64,000 bases of DNA. Source: Apiosordaria backusii. Its lineage: Eukaryota > Ascomycota > Sordariomycetes > Sordariales > Lasiosphaeriaceae. Positions 45,379-58,300 of the stretch are shown here, piece by piece. The notes below the pieces were generated by a model that saw only the letters and a list, made by a program, of their open reading frames with translations, did no database searches and was not told the origin of the DNA. The stretch covers positions 4,650,001 to 4,714,000 of the forward strand of contig JAUKTV010000001.1 of assembly GCA_030549205.1 (NCBI GenBank), in the 5' to 3' direction. Numbering within the stretch: position 1 is the first letter of the stretch; each line of letters begins with the position of its first letter. The translations under genes were made by a program, and so were the position numbers.

Positions 45379-46807
45379 TTAGTTCAGCTGTGAAAAGACC
45401 AGCGAGGCATTGGTTCCTCCAAAGCCAAAGCTATTTGAAACCGCTACCTTGACCTTCTTCTGTTGTGCATCATGAGGCACAAAGTTGAATTGTGGTCCAA
45501 CATCTGGCTTGTGCAGGTTTAATGTCGGCGGGACGATGTTCTATAAGCTGTCAATTGGGAAATCCATGGAATATAAAAGACGGAAAACGTACGTCTCTGA
45601 TGGCAAGAATGGATAAGACAGCCTCAATCGACCCAGCCGCTCCAAGCAAATGTCCGATGGCCCCCTTGGTGCTGCTCACAGTAACTTGACTTTCATCCTC
45701 CACACCATCCTCACCCATCATCAGGGACCGGATAGCCGCGGCCTCAGCAACATCTCCAGTCGGCGTGCCTGTTGCATGAGCATTGATGTAATCCACCTCC
45801 TTTGGCTTCAGGCCGGCATTTTTCAGCGCCCTCTTCATGGCTGCCAGCGCTCCCGATCCATCTTCTCTCGGAGCTGTCACATGATGCGCGTCTCCGCTAC
45901 ATCCGTAACCCTTGATCTCAGCTAGAATATTAGCCCCTCTGGCTTTGGCGTGTTGTAATTCTTCGAGAATAACCACAGCTGCCCCTTCGCCCACCACAAA
46001 GCCATCACGGTCGGCATCAAACGGCCGAGAGCTCGCTGTAGGGTTGTCATTGAAAGCTCTGGACAGTGATTTTGACCTTCCGAACCCAGCAAATGTCAAG
46101 GGGTGAATACAAGACTCTGCACCACCCGCAACCATAACATCGGCATCACCAAAGGCAATGAATCTTGATGCATCTCCAATGGAGTGAGCGCCCGTAGTAC
46201 ATGCTGTGGTGGCTGCATGGTTTGGTCCGCGGAACCCATACTGCATAGCGATATGGCCGGCCGCCAAATTGATCAAGATTTTGGGCACAAACCATGGTAA
46301 CACCTTTTTGTAGCCCTACAGATTCCATTCAGTTATTCTCCTGTCAATGATGTATCTGGGAGAACTACATACATCTTTCTCAAACTCCACACTCGTCTCA
46401 TACATGTCATGCAAGTTCCCAATCCCGCTTCCAAGACAGACACCGGTAGCATCAAGCTGTTCTTGTTTTGTTGGCTTCCAACCTGCGTCTTTGAGGGCCA
46501 TCTCTGTCGCAGCAACAGCGTACTGTGCAAAGGTCGACATTCGCCTCTGCTCTGAGGGTCTAAAGTAGTCGTCAGCCCGCCATAATTCATTCTCTTTGAA
46601 TCTGGTGTAACCTCCGTCTGAAGGAGGCACAGGGACAATGCCCGCGACGGTGCTTGGGAGCCCATTCCATTTTGGATCTTGAAGGGAACGATGGGCGAGG
46701 CTGACGAGCCCTGACTCGGAAGCCAGTAATCGCCGCCAGGTAGACTGGATGCCAGCGCCGAGGGGGGTGATGGCGCCTACGCCTGTTACTACGACACGGC
46801 GCATCAT
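45379..46807 (-). CDS. CEM1: Mitochondrial 3-oxoacyl-[ACP] synthase (KAS II type)
   Basis: Exons 46807-46373, 46315-45593 and 45540-45379 give 439 aa with GTATGT and GTACGT donors. The thiolase fold starts RRVVVTGVGAITPLGAGIQS. Active-site Cys184 lies in ATTACTTGAHSIGDAS, the first catalytic His in NAHATGTPTGD and the second in KGAIGHLLGAAGSIEA. The C-terminus has the SNSFGFGGTNASLVF motif. Cem1 elongates acyl chains on mitochondrial ACP in type II fatty acid synthesis, which feeds lipoate. The chain starts MMRRVVV directly, so a classical presequence is not visible; import may use an internal signal, or an upstream exon is missed. The residues lie where expected for KasB/FabF. Confidence 0.93.
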
Positions 46808-47431
46808 CAGTCCATCTCCTTTCTCCTAAAGAAAATGGAGAAAATAAAAAAAGTCAAAAGGGTGGTGATCAAATGCAGAAACAATTGATTCCACAGTAGA
46901 CGTCGGCGCCCAGAGCCGCTAGACAGGATTGAGGTTAGTGTTGTCGGGAAGCTGAAGCGGCTCAGGGACAGGGGGCCCTGGCTGAAGCTGTTGCGACCAA
47001 GAATGTGGGGACAAAGGCGATTCGGGGCGCCACCTGGCCGGAAAGCGCCCTGAATAAACCACCTTCCTCTTATATATCATCGACTTACAGGTATCTATCA
47101 ATTGGATTTTGAAGCTTGGAGCGAGTGTATATTTACATTTTTATGACTATTCTCGATATATAAACCGAGATACACAAACACATTGAACCGTTTCAGGTTG
47201 CGCCAACTCCGAGTCCATGCCCCTTCCTGGATTCAAAACATCAAGACGCCGCTGAAGACAACTACTCTTTCTTTCTTTCAGTTCCACAGCCTTGCAATTG
47301 ATGACTTCAACCATGATGAGTTTATGAGGAATTTAGACCGAACGACAACAGACCCCTCATTCAACTGATCGGTCATGACCTAAATTATACCCGTCTCATC
47401 ATCCGCCCTTCACTGGGATCAAAATTCCACA
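46808..47431. other. Intergenic, divergent promoters of CEM1 and OPT genes
   Basis: About 620 bp between head-to-head genes. A short open stretch at 47183-47368 lies in the OPT 5' leader and shows no coding support. Confidence 0.5.
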
Positions 47432-50267
47432 ATGACCGACCCATCCTCCTCAAAACCACCCACCGCGGCCCCAGAACAACGACTCCTCCCGAATGAGCCA
47501 GACTCAGATAACGACATCACCCCCAAGGCAACCCCAGGCCCTTCCCAAGCCCACCAGCCCCCAGAACCATCCTCCCCCCTGAGCCCAGTAGCTCACCTCA
47601 AAGACTCCCTCAACAAAGCCCGCCACACCCTCTTCGGCGACCACCTCACCAACCCCTTCGAATACAACGACGAAGACAACACCTCTGAAAACGAGCTCTT
47701 ACTAGACCCCAACCTCCCCGCCAACTACGAAGACCGCCACCAGCCCCTACCCCGTCACTCCCTCTCATCCATCCGCTCCTACAAACGCCCTTCCCATGAC
47801 GCCGGGGACGCAGCTGACGCTTTCGAACTCGATTCCCTCAACTCACAGGACCCATTAGAAACCTCTGATCACGAAGAAGAAGTCGAAAACTCACCCTATC
47901 CTGAAGTCCGCGCCGCCGTCTCACCCTACGATGATCCCAGTCTACCATGCAACACCATCCGCGCCTGGGCCATTGGCCTCTCGCTAATCTTCCTAGGCGC
48001 AAGCATGAACACCCTTTTCTCTCTCCGTTCACCCTCCATATCTTTGGGCGCCCTCATCGCGCAAGTCATCGCCTGGCCACTGGGTCACGGCTGGGCGAGA
48101 TTCGTACCAGACTATCACGTCAAAATCCCGTTTGTCAAGAAGAAGCTCCGATTAAACCCCGGAGAGTTCAACATCAAAGAACACGCTATCATCGTCGTCA
48201 TGGCGAGCGTCAGTTTCGGCGTTGCCTACGCGACGGATATCATCCTCGCCCAAAAGGTTTTCTACAAGCAGGATTTTGGGCTCATGTGGCAGCTTCTCTT
48301 GACGATCTCTACCCAGAGCCTGGGGTATGGGATCGCGGGGATGATGAGGAGGTTTCTGGTGTATCCGGCTAGTATGATTTGGCCGGGGAATTTGGTCAGT
48401 GTCACGCTTATGAATGCCATGTATGAAGAGGAGGAGGAGGGGCAGAAGGGAGGGGAGGGGGATGGGACGGTGCATGGGGGGAAGGGGGTGGGGATTGGGG
48501 GGAATATGCCGAGGTATAGGTGGTTTGGGATTGTGACGGCGGGGGCTTGTGTGTATTATTTTGTACCTGGGTTTCTGGCGCAGTTTTTGAGTAGCTTTGC
48601 GTTTGTTACGTGGATGGCGCCGGAGAATGCGGTGGTGAATCAGTTGTTTGGGTATTCGACTGGGTTGAGCTTGTTGCCGATTACTTTTGACTGGACGCAG
48701 ATTAGTGGGTTTGTGGGGAGTCCGTTGATTCCGCCTTGGTATGTCTCTCTCCTTTTATGGTTGTGGGAAAGAGGGGATGCTGACATGATGGGAGGAAATA
48801 ATAGGCACGCGATTGCAAACACCATGATAGGGGTGTTGACTTTTTTTGTGTTTTTGGCGTCGACGTTGCACTATAGCGGGGCGTGGTACTCGTGGTATTT
48901 GCCGATGAGCGACTCGAATACGTATGATAATACTGGGAAGCAGTATGATGTGTCGAGGGTGCTGTCGCCGGATTATAGGCTGGACGAGGAGGCGTATAAG
49001 AATTACTCGCCGCTGTTTTTGAGCACGACGTTTGCGCTGTCGTATGGGTTGTCGTTTGCGGCGATTACGAGTTTGATTGTGTACACGTATTTGCACCATG
49101 GCAAGACGATTTGGCGGCAGTATAAGAGTAGCACGACGGAGAAGGCGGATATTCATATGAAGCTGATGAGGAGGTATAAAGAGGCGCCGACTTGGTGGTA
49201 TATGAGTTTGTTTGGTCTGGTATGTTTTACCCCTTAACATCATTGATGGGAAAGTGCTGACATGAGAGTAGATGCTAGGACTTGGTTTTTTGACAGTGCT
49301 AGCATGGCCAACTAACATGACCTGGTGGGCGTTTCTGTTGGCGGTGTTTATCTCCTTTATCTTTTCGCTACCGATTGGTATCATCCAGGCTGTGACGAAC
49401 AACCAGATTGGCCTGAATGTCTTGACAGAGTTTGTGTATGGGTATATACAACCTGGGAGGCCTTTGGGCTTGATGATGTATGGCTTCCCTGTTTCTCCTG
49501 GTCTATGTTTACCACTAACCTGTTGTGTGTGGAACAGCTTCAAAACCTTTGGCTACATCACCATGTCCCAAGCACTCACCTTCGTCTCCGATCTCAAATT
49601 CGGGCACTACATGAAGATCCCACCTCGAACAATGTTCATGGCGCAGGTTGTAGCCACGACCTTCTCCTGTTTTGTTCAGGTGTTTACCCTAAACTACGCA
49701 CTTAACTACATCCCCGGGGTTTGCACGCCCACGCAGCCAGAGCACTTCAGCTGCCCAGGCGGAAAAGTCTTTTTCTCGGCATCCGTCATCTGGGGGTTGA
49801 TCGGCCCAGCCCGCATCTTCTCCCCAGGACAAATCTACTCGGCGCTCTTCCTCTTCTTCATCCTCGGCGCCGTCACCCCGCTAGTGATCTACCTCCTCGC
49901 GCGTCGGCGTCCCAAATCGTGGCTGCGATTCCTCATGGCCCCGTTGATATTCGGTGGAGCAGGGTCGATCCCGCCGGCCACCCCGCTGAATTACCTGTCT
50001 TGGGGTATAGTGGGCTTTGTCTTTCAGTACTGGATCAAGAAGAAGCATTTTGGCTGGTGGTCCAGATTGAATTTCCTGACGAGCAGCGGGTTGGATTTGG
50101 GGCTGGCGTTGGCGACGCTGGTGATTTTCTTTGTGTTTACGCTGAATGAGATTGATCCGCCGAAGTGGTGGGGGAATGAGGTGGTGACGGGGACGGTGGA
50201 TTACAAGGGGACGGCGGTGCAGATGAGGGTTGGGGAGGGGGAGACTTTTGGGCCGGGGACGTGGTAG
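47432..50267 (+). CDS. OPT-family oligopeptide transporter
   Basis: Four exons (47432-48738, 48805-49219, 49272-49477, 49538-50267) give 885 aa. The first about 170 residues are cytosolic, acidic and Ser/Pro-rich. The OPT core follows with about 14 hydrophobic segments: AWAIGLSLIFLGASMNTLFS, LGALIAQVIAWPLGHGWA, FLVYPASMIWPGNLVSVTL, FVTWMAPENAVVNQLFGYST, SPLIPPW/HAIANTMIG, TWWYMSLFGL/MLGLGFL, LNVLTEFVYGYIQPGRPLGL, MIFKTFGYITMSQAL. PPWHAIANT and FKTFGYITM are spliced across introns and match the family. The NxxWPxxL-like WPGNL motif is present. Members move small peptides, including glutathione, or metal-siderophores. A Gly/Glu-rich insert lies after NAMYEEEEE. The frame is also open through the first intron. 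Confidence 0.92.
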
Positions 50268-53200
50268 ATGGGGAAGGGGGCAGGGATCTGCATTTTGAAG
50301 ATATCTACATTTCGATGTATAGAAGCTCGTGAGTACAATGAGTATAAACATTTAGAACCAAGAACCTAAAAACTGTGGGAGCAAGCATTCGGAAGTTACC
50401 GCCTGGAGGAATGAACGAATTGATCGATCAATCCAGTATCTAAGACAGTGAAAAAAAACCAAGGGAGACTTTTTTTTTGTCTCTCGCGGAAGATGAGGAG
50501 AGAAGTCCCGTGATAAAGGCATGTCTTATTCCACCTGGTCATGTGCTGTCTTCCAAGCATTCAGGCTAAGATAGTATATCAGATATCATTTTTTGAAGCT
50601 ATTCACATTCTTTTCCTTCCAATGCTGAGTTTGATGACTGCTGGAATGTTTACAATGCCTCATCTGTTTGTTATTTGGAATACCTCGAGTTCAACAGATT
50701 GATTGAGGCATCATCAACCCACCACCGGAGTTTGGCTGATTATGATGGTGTAAGCCAGTGCTTACCTACCTAACTTATCCCCGAATGGCGAAGAAATGGG
50801 TGTTCATTGGTGATACAAAGTAAGAAAAACATCGCCACTACTTTGCAGCCGGTGAAAGCATGCATTCCACTATGTATAAGCAAGCAAGAAAGAACCGTGT
50901 TCTGTTTCTGTTCTATTTCCCCTTTCAACCCTTTAACATGTCGTCAGTTGGGACTCACATGACACATGACACACATACGCCTCCGAACTACACTAATAAC
51001 ACAGCCCATCTCACCTGCAGTGTAGGTTTGTGTGTGTGTGTGTGTGTGTATAAGCCAAACCTGAACATCGGTCAACAAATCCGTCATACCTGTCCTTGAG
51101 TTGGTCAAGAAAGCCAGGTCTTGAACATTTTTTCTGTTATGCCCAATTGAGCAGATAAATGAGCGAAGGTGAGTCCAAAACATGGAAGTAGGTATCTGTA
51201 CCTACGTCAAGGTGTAGTGTATGTAAGGTAAGCAGGGGTGTCTTTTTCCTTGACCGCTTCTCTCTCCTCACCAAACCACCTCTCTTTTTTTTGCTGCTAA
51301 TGCTCAAAATACGAGACATCCCCCATCACCCCTCCCCCTCCGTGATCGGACCTTTAAAACCAACTCCAATGATTTTGATATCACCATTTCATGTTGAAAT
51401 GCAAGCAACCAGCACCTGTTTCTTTTGATATCTTTGGTAGGTATCTGACCAAAAAGAAAAAAGAAAAAGAAAGAGAAAATGCTATATATATTATTTTCAG
51501 TAATCCACCCAACCCTGATCTTATTTTGTATCCATCAAATTTGTTCCCCAGTCACCTAGCCCTATCATTTTCCCCTAGGGTAGCCTCTTCGATTGATTGT
51601 CGATCCAGTCGTCAATCCCCTCTCCAAATCCTTGACCGCCACACATACACACACCAAAAATCGTCCCGTCCTTCCCCGTGACAAACAAGTGTATGTACCC
51701 GTCCCGTTCTCTGTCTCAGTGTCCCTCCGTCTATCCGCCCGCCGCCCCGTACGCCAAGCGCAAGCAACAACCACCGGGTCTGATGTCCGTGCCGTGATCG
51801 GGCCTCACTATTGGACAACACCCCCGAATTGCATCTTGTGTCTCTCTTGGACTTTCGTACATCATCACGACATCCCAAACAAACCCTTACGCCACCACGC
51901 ACGCACACACACATGTCGAACAGAACACGACACACACAGAAAAACATTTTTTGAGCCGCATGCCGCATTCCGGATTTTGACAACTCGCTTCGACGCTTCG
52001 ACGATCAATCGGCCCCATTTGCCAGCAAAACCGACAAGTATTGGACGAGGCGGTATGGGCGGTGGGCGTATGCGAGGCCGTTTTCCTCGACCCCCCTTGT
52101 CCATGCAAGGCCCCCTACACGACTCATATTTCTCCGGCAGTTGCCAGCAAAGATGTAAGTGGTCTTGTCTTGCCTTCCAAATGGGTTTATCTCCGTCTTT
52201 CGGTGGCAGTGGCACAGGGGAGTGCAATGCATACGCAGTTGTACGCAGTGGACGCAACACATGGTCCGGCGCACCGGGTCCGAGCCGAGAGGCTGGTTTA
52301 CCTTCGCTGTCAACCAGGGCCCAGGGGTACGAATGTAACCCTTTGATGGATCCTTTGACACATGCTTCGACGCTAGTTTTCCTTCTGGCGGTGTTCTTTT
52401 TTTCTTGGGTCGTTTTTCTTGGGGTTTGTACCCAACGTTCTTGATTCGGTTTGCCCAAGAGGACTCGGCGGCCGCTTTTCTTATGCGAGTTGGTGACGAA
52501 AGAGATCAGCATGGAATGAGGTGAGTTGGTCTACTCCAGCAAGTAAGGTGATGGAGTAAGTGAGCGGCATTCAGACGGCACATCACAAGCCCCACAGTCA
52601 CAGCCCCCATCAAATCGGCTCGGCTTATCTTTTCCAGAACAAACGATCAGCCCCAGAGCGATCATCTGCCCCAGCTGCAGCTTTCTTATCCAACGGCAGC
52701 AGTCGAAGCGAGGCGGATCCCTAGTGTATGTATGGTGCAAAAGCCCAGCCCAAGCTGCAAGGCGGTCAGAGACGTTGCTCTTCCTCGGGTGACACTAGCC
52801 AAGGGGTTGCTTACATACAACTCGCTCGACACGCCATGCACGGTGAGCCCGGCTCGTTGCGTCTTTCCTTGTTCTTTCTTCTTCTCTGTGCCATGTTTGA
52901 CCCATGCATACGGCACTCTCTCCGAGACTGCCGGGGTTGTTGATCACCGCACACACAACATATTCTCCGGCATTTGTTCCGATGGGTGTGTTGTTGTTCA
53001 GCCAGCCCTGTTGGATGCGATGCAGGCGGCCTAATAATGGTGTCAGTCTGGAAGGGTATCACACACAGCCCGTCCGCCCTGTGGAACCCCACATTTGTCG
53101 ATTGCAATCGCTAGAAACCTGGCCGTTGGGTATGTCAGAAGGTGTCAAAGCTCGGTGTCTGCCGCTGTCTGCCGCTGTCTTGTCTTTGCTTGTCTCGGGT

Positions 53201-53750
53201 CCACACTCCCGTCCGTACCGCACCACCTTGATGGTTCCCTTTTTTTTTCTTGACCGCTGACCGGGTACCAACTCCTTTTTTTTTACTGGAGGAAAGAGAG
53301 AGATGAGACCATTCTTGTCGTTGGAAGGAGCAGCCATGATCTGATACGGCCGAGTCCAATGGCTCAAGCCCACACCGGTGACCGACTGGAAGGAACTCCG
53401 ATAGACTGTTGAGCATGCCAAATTCCAAGGGAGCGAGGGAGATAGGGGTGGTGACAGCCCGCTCCTGCGTGACCCCCTGACGTGTAAGGTAGTCCGAGAA
53501 AAGGCACAGTGTGACGTGCAATGACGGGGAGCACACCTCTCACCGATGGTTGCGTGAGTGCGTAGGTATATATCGGACCCACGTCGCCCCCAATTCACTA
53601 CCTTCCCTTTTTTTTGACCTCCATTCCCTGAATCTCAATTGCCTTTGCCATCGCCGACTTTCCTTGTTTCCTTGTTTGCACATCGATCAACGAGCCTCCT
53701 AAGCAACTACCCAACCCACACGACAAGCAATCAACCCATCAACAACCGCA
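50268..53750. other. 3.5-kb gene-poor region upstream of the dioxygenase
   Basis: No gene supported. Contains a TG tract at about 51030-51048, pyrimidine-rich stretches and CA-rich DNA near 51640-51940. The open frames at 51593-52444 (+) and 51865-52512 (-) overlap and have biased low-complexity composition, so I regard them as chance. It may be an extended promoter or long 5' leader of the inducible dioxygenase. Confidence 0.4.
51028..51048. repeat. (TG)n dinucleotide tract
   Basis: About ten TG units in intergenic DNA. Confidence 0.8.
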
Positions 53751-54775
53751 ATGGGGCAAATGATTCCAGACCTCGCTGCCGCCAGTAGGGCGGTCCCGGC
53801 CAAGTTTAAGTCGAATGGCATCTCCAACGGCATTAATGGCGCCTCCAAGAAATGCCAGTACGACCCAACCTTCACCCAAAAGGTCATCGCCGCCACTGGT
53901 CCCAATGCCCATCCCCGCCTCGCCCAAATATTCCCCAGTCTAGTCCGTCACCTCCACGACTTCGCCCGCGAAGTCAACCTGACAGTAGCCGAATGGAGCG
54001 CCGCCGTTGACCTTGTATGTGTTACCTTGCTCATCACCATCCCATACCCATTGCTAACCCCCTCAAGCTCAACGACTGCGGCCGCATGTCCGACGACCGC
54101 CGCAACGAAACCCAACTCCTATGTGACATCCTCGGCCTCGAGTCTCTGGTCGATGAAATTACCTCGAAACAGCTCGCCACCTCCACCACCCAAACCCCCT
54201 CCGCCATCCTCGGCCCCTTCTACCGAAGTGACGCGCCCTTCCTCCCCAACGGCAGCTCCATCGTCCAGGACCTCTCCCCCGCCGTCCCGTGGTACGAGCA
54301 GGCCCAGGCCGACTCTGCCTTCCTCTCTGGCCGGGTCTTGTCTACCGACGGCAAGCCAATCGAAAATGCCGTGGTGGACGTCTGGCATACTGCACCCAAC
54401 GGACTTTACGAGCAGCAAGATTCTGATCAGCCAGAGATGAACTTTCGTGGTCGGTTCAGAACTGATCAGCAGGGGAGGTACGCCCTTTATGCGTTGAGGC
54501 CGGTGCCGTATCCTATTCCGGATGATGGGCCAGCGGGGAGGCTGTTGAAGATGCTGGATCGGCATCCGAATAGGCCGGGACATATTCATTTTATTGTCTC
54601 GGCGGATGATCACAGGCCGTTGACGACGCAGTTGTATGATAGTCGGGATCAGTGGGTGGATAATGATGCTGTTTTTGCGGTGAAGGATGAGTTGGTGGTG
54701 AAGTTTGAGCCGAGGGAAGGGGATCCGGAGGCGAGGTGGGAGTTGAGTTATGATTTTGTTTTGGGGAGGTGTTGA
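53751..54775 (+). CDS. Intradiol ring-cleavage dioxygenase (catechol / hydroxyquinol type)
   Basis: Exons 53751-54014 and 54068-54775 give 323 aa; GTATGT donor, TGCTAAC branch. An N-terminal helical linker domain (NAHPRLAQIFPSLVRHLHDF, LLCDILGLESLVDEITSK) is the dimerisation part of the catechol 1,2-dioxygenase family. LGPFYRSDAPF and FLSGRVLSTDGKPIENAVVD, VWHTAPNGLYEQQ introduce the beta-sandwich. The Fe(III) ligands are Tyr202 (NGLYEQQ), Tyr236 (RPVPYPIP), His260 and His262 (RPGHIHF), and their spacing fits bacterial CatA. The enzyme opens catechol or hydroxyquinol between the two hydroxyls and feeds the beta-ketoadipate route. No signal peptide, so it is intracellular. It faces a Zn2Cys6 regulator gene tail to tail. 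Confidence 0.9.
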
Positions 54776-55331
54776 GCATGGTAAGGATGAGAGCATGAGA
54801 AGGTGTTGGCTTGTTGTATATATATGTATTAGACTGGGGTATAGGCGGCGTCCAGGTTGTTTAGCTGGGTAGATATAGATCATTGTTGCCCAACAATCCT
54901 CATTGTGCTCTCGAATCCATCATGCTTTGTGAATTTATTCATTCCTCAGTCGGCATGGTCGTTGTTTCTGGGAAGGCCTGAGTCGGCTGCCAGGGTAGCT
55001 GACAGGCTGTTGTTTTCAGATCGTATTCATGAGGGTTGAATGTGTGAAACACACGACTGGCTGTGGGCACAGGGTTCGGTTGGCGCAAAGCTTTTGGTAA
55101 GGAAATCCAGCGGACAGATCATCTTTGCTGCTTATGTGTGATCTGTTGTGCTTCTCATTCGGCTTCTCTTGTCGTCCAAATACCCCTCTTCATTAAATTC
55201 ACGAGCAACCTCCCAGTTTCTTTCATTTTCATTCCTGTCAGCAGCGGATGCAGTCACTCAGGGACTCCTGACAAACCACTGCTGCACCCGTCTTTGATGA
55301 TGAATACTCGGCCCAGCGGCATTTGTATTTC
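54776..55331. other. Intergenic between convergent genes
   Basis: Common 3' region of the dioxygenase and the zinc-cluster gene. Nothing coding. Confidence 0.5.
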
Positions 55332-58300
55332 TCACTCCAAACCCTGGTCGAAGCCTGCTGAATCAGCCAAAGGTACTTGACGAGTGAAAGAGTGGTATGT
55401 TATTCCCATGGTGATGATGGTGAGGAGGGGCAACAACAGCAGGAGGGACATGCTGGCGTACGCACCGGGAAATGGCTCTGGAGAAACAACGCCTGCTGCC
55501 GCTGCCACTGGTGAGAACTGCGCGAGAGGGGCAGTCAAAGGGGATATCCCCGCCACCGGCATGGTAGGGGTTGATACCAGTACCGGGCCGGGGAGGTTGA
55601 GCCAGTTGCTCCAGAGGTTGTCAAAGTCGACTTCGATCTCGCCTTTGTAACCGGGGGATTCATTTAGCTGTTGCTGCTGCGGGGGGATGCTTCCCCTGTG
55701 GTGGGCAGGATCGAGGGTATGCAAAGGTTGTTGTTGTTGTTGTTGGCCGTGGGTGGGAGGAGTCATCCCGTTCATGCGGGTGTCCTGAGTGGGAGCTAGG
55801 ATGTCAGAAAGCGGCATTTTGGAGATTGTTGGGGGGTTAGGAGGCCGGGGTCGTGGGGGAGGCTGCTGCCGCTGACTATGCGAGGGGAGGGGGGTTTGTG
55901 TTGGTGTTGGTGATGGGGATGGGGAGGGTGGTCTTGTTGTTCCTGGAGGGGACTTGCCACTACTGGTCCTCCGGAGAGGAGGGGTTCTGGTTGCGGGCTG
56001 GAGGGATGGCTGTATAGGAAGGAGAGGTCCTCCGAGAGGGGAGGGGCGTCGTATTTGTGCTTTTTGGTCCACTTGTCGACGACTTTGGCGAAGCGGGTGA
56101 TGATATCGAGGACGCGTTCGGCTTGAGGGTCGAGTCTGGTGCAGTACTCCATGAAATCGACGGCATCGCAGATGGTTTTTTCGTAGGCGTCTGTGTAGTA
56201 GAGAGAGGAGAACTGGTTCATGAGGATGACGAGACTGGCGGCAAAAACAAAGTATCTGATGGGCTTGGTTAGAGATAGGGTAAGGGACCTCACTGTTGGG
56301 GATGAACTTACATGACAAAAGGATTCCTCCTAGGAAGTTGTTGCTCTTCTCGAGCTTGCTGGACCAGTTGAATGGTTTGATAAGAGGCAAGCACACAAGC
56401 CTCTGAGAACCTTGCCATTGGTGACTCGTGTATTGGCGAAGGCTTCTTCTTTCCAGATCGCTGCTCCACGAGCATCCAGTTGTGCATGACAAAGAGCTGC
56501 CGGGTGAGGAGTATCAACGAGTGCAATGCCAGGAGGTTGACGTGTAAGGATGCCATGCCATGCGCCGGGCTACGGGCTGGACCAGCGTTCGATAGCCGAC
56601 GGTGCAAAGCAGCTTGTAAATCCTCTTCCCAATTCATGGACATGTCATTGATGATTTCCTGCACTTTAATGGTGGAAATCTTTCGAGACGAAAAGACCCT
56701 CAATGTGTCGCCAATGATCCGACAAGTCTCGACACAAGCATGGAGACTTTTGGCATGGACCGGGTCGAACTCTCCGGTGATTTCCATGGAATTGACGGCG
56801 TCGTCGTCCGAGAAGATATTCATTGAGCAGTCGTGACCGGAGATGGCGGTGGGCCTGCCCAACGTCGCGGCAAGGAACCGATCCAGAATGAACAGTGTCT
56901 TCCACAAGTTACGCCTCACTTTCATCTCGCCTGGTGTGAAGATGACATCCCGCAATGTCTCCTCCCTGTGGAGCCCTAGGGCATAGGCTGAGCGAACAGC
57001 CATCCCGAGATAAGCATACGCCGTATTCCTCTTGGGAATCGTCAACATGTAGAGTGTCATCAACGACAGCGCCTGAACCGACCAGAAATCGGCATCCTCA
57101 AATCCGGCACCAGGGTCGCACATCGTTCGAGCACTTCGAAAGTAGAGCTCTGCCCTGTCAGGCCTCGCAGAAAGCTGTTTATGAATGACCTGCTCTTCGC
57201 GACTGCCTGGGACAGGTGCAGCAAAGAGTAAGCCAAGGGCTAGGACCAGAAACAGGTGGCACAAGAAGTAGTTGTTGGCTGAGGGTGGGTCCCTGTAGCA
57301 AGCCTCTACAGACTGCATGAACTGTTTCCTATCAAAGACTTCCACAATCCCGCAGGTCTGGATGGAGTTAGCCGCCATTGAATGCCAGAAAAGGGGCTAA
57401 AAGGGGTAGACCCACATTCGTGAAATAAGACTCTATGAGAACCCGAGTGGTTTCATGGTCCGGCAACAGGGTAGGTACCCGTGTATTCTCAGGAAAGTCA
57501 ATGATGGTTTCCTGGATACGATGCCTCTTAGGGTCGTCGATAAAAGGAGACCCCATCTCTGCCCCTGAAGTGCTTTCGACGATAATGCGGATCAACTGCA
57601 GGATGGACAAAGTAGAGGCATCTCCAATGTAGACTACCGTAAATTGTACATGTTAGCAAGATACAGGTGTATCATGGAAGTACAAACAAAGCGACTTACG
57701 AAGCCGTCTGGACTGGTCTTGCAACATCCTCGTCTCGGTGTATATGTTGGTCTCCTCGGCATAGCTGTTGGTGTTGCCAGTATTGCTACGGCTTGGCAGC
57801 TTTTTGGTTCCGTGGATGGACACCTTCTTCACATGTCCTCGGCCTGTCAGAGGTGGCGGCAATGGTGCTGTTGGTGACGATAGGTCCGATCCGCCTACTG
57901 AGGCCTGACTTGGCTGGGTAGCCCGAGCGTCATCCCAGGACTGCATCACCTCGCGGCTTTGGGGCGAGCTGTTGTTGGCGTTCTCGAGTGTGGCAGAGAT
58001 GGAGGGAGGTGACGTCTCAATGTGCCGCCGTTTCGTCGGTGACCCAGCAGATTCACCCGGTCCATAATCCGAAGCGTTGTTGGGCGTGTACGAGCAAGTG
58101 AGTTTTCTTCTGATGCAGGTCTGGCAGGGTTTCACGCCATTGCACTGGAACAAGATGTATCAGCAACAACTCCAGATATCGTGAGGCAGAACCACCAGTG
58201 ATGAAACCTTGTTTTCCCAGAATATTCCGTGTATAGAGACGCAGAAGAGAGTCCGCGGAAAAGGAGCATGAGGTCATTCCGGATCGGAAAGAGGGACGCA

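Noticed and set aside
51593..52444. Long + strand open frame (283 codons)
   Set aside because: Overlaps an equally long minus-strand frame, has CA-repeat driven composition (THTHT) and no motif.
51865..52512. Minus-strand open frame (215 codons)
   Set aside because: Mirror of the above; no start context, no domain.
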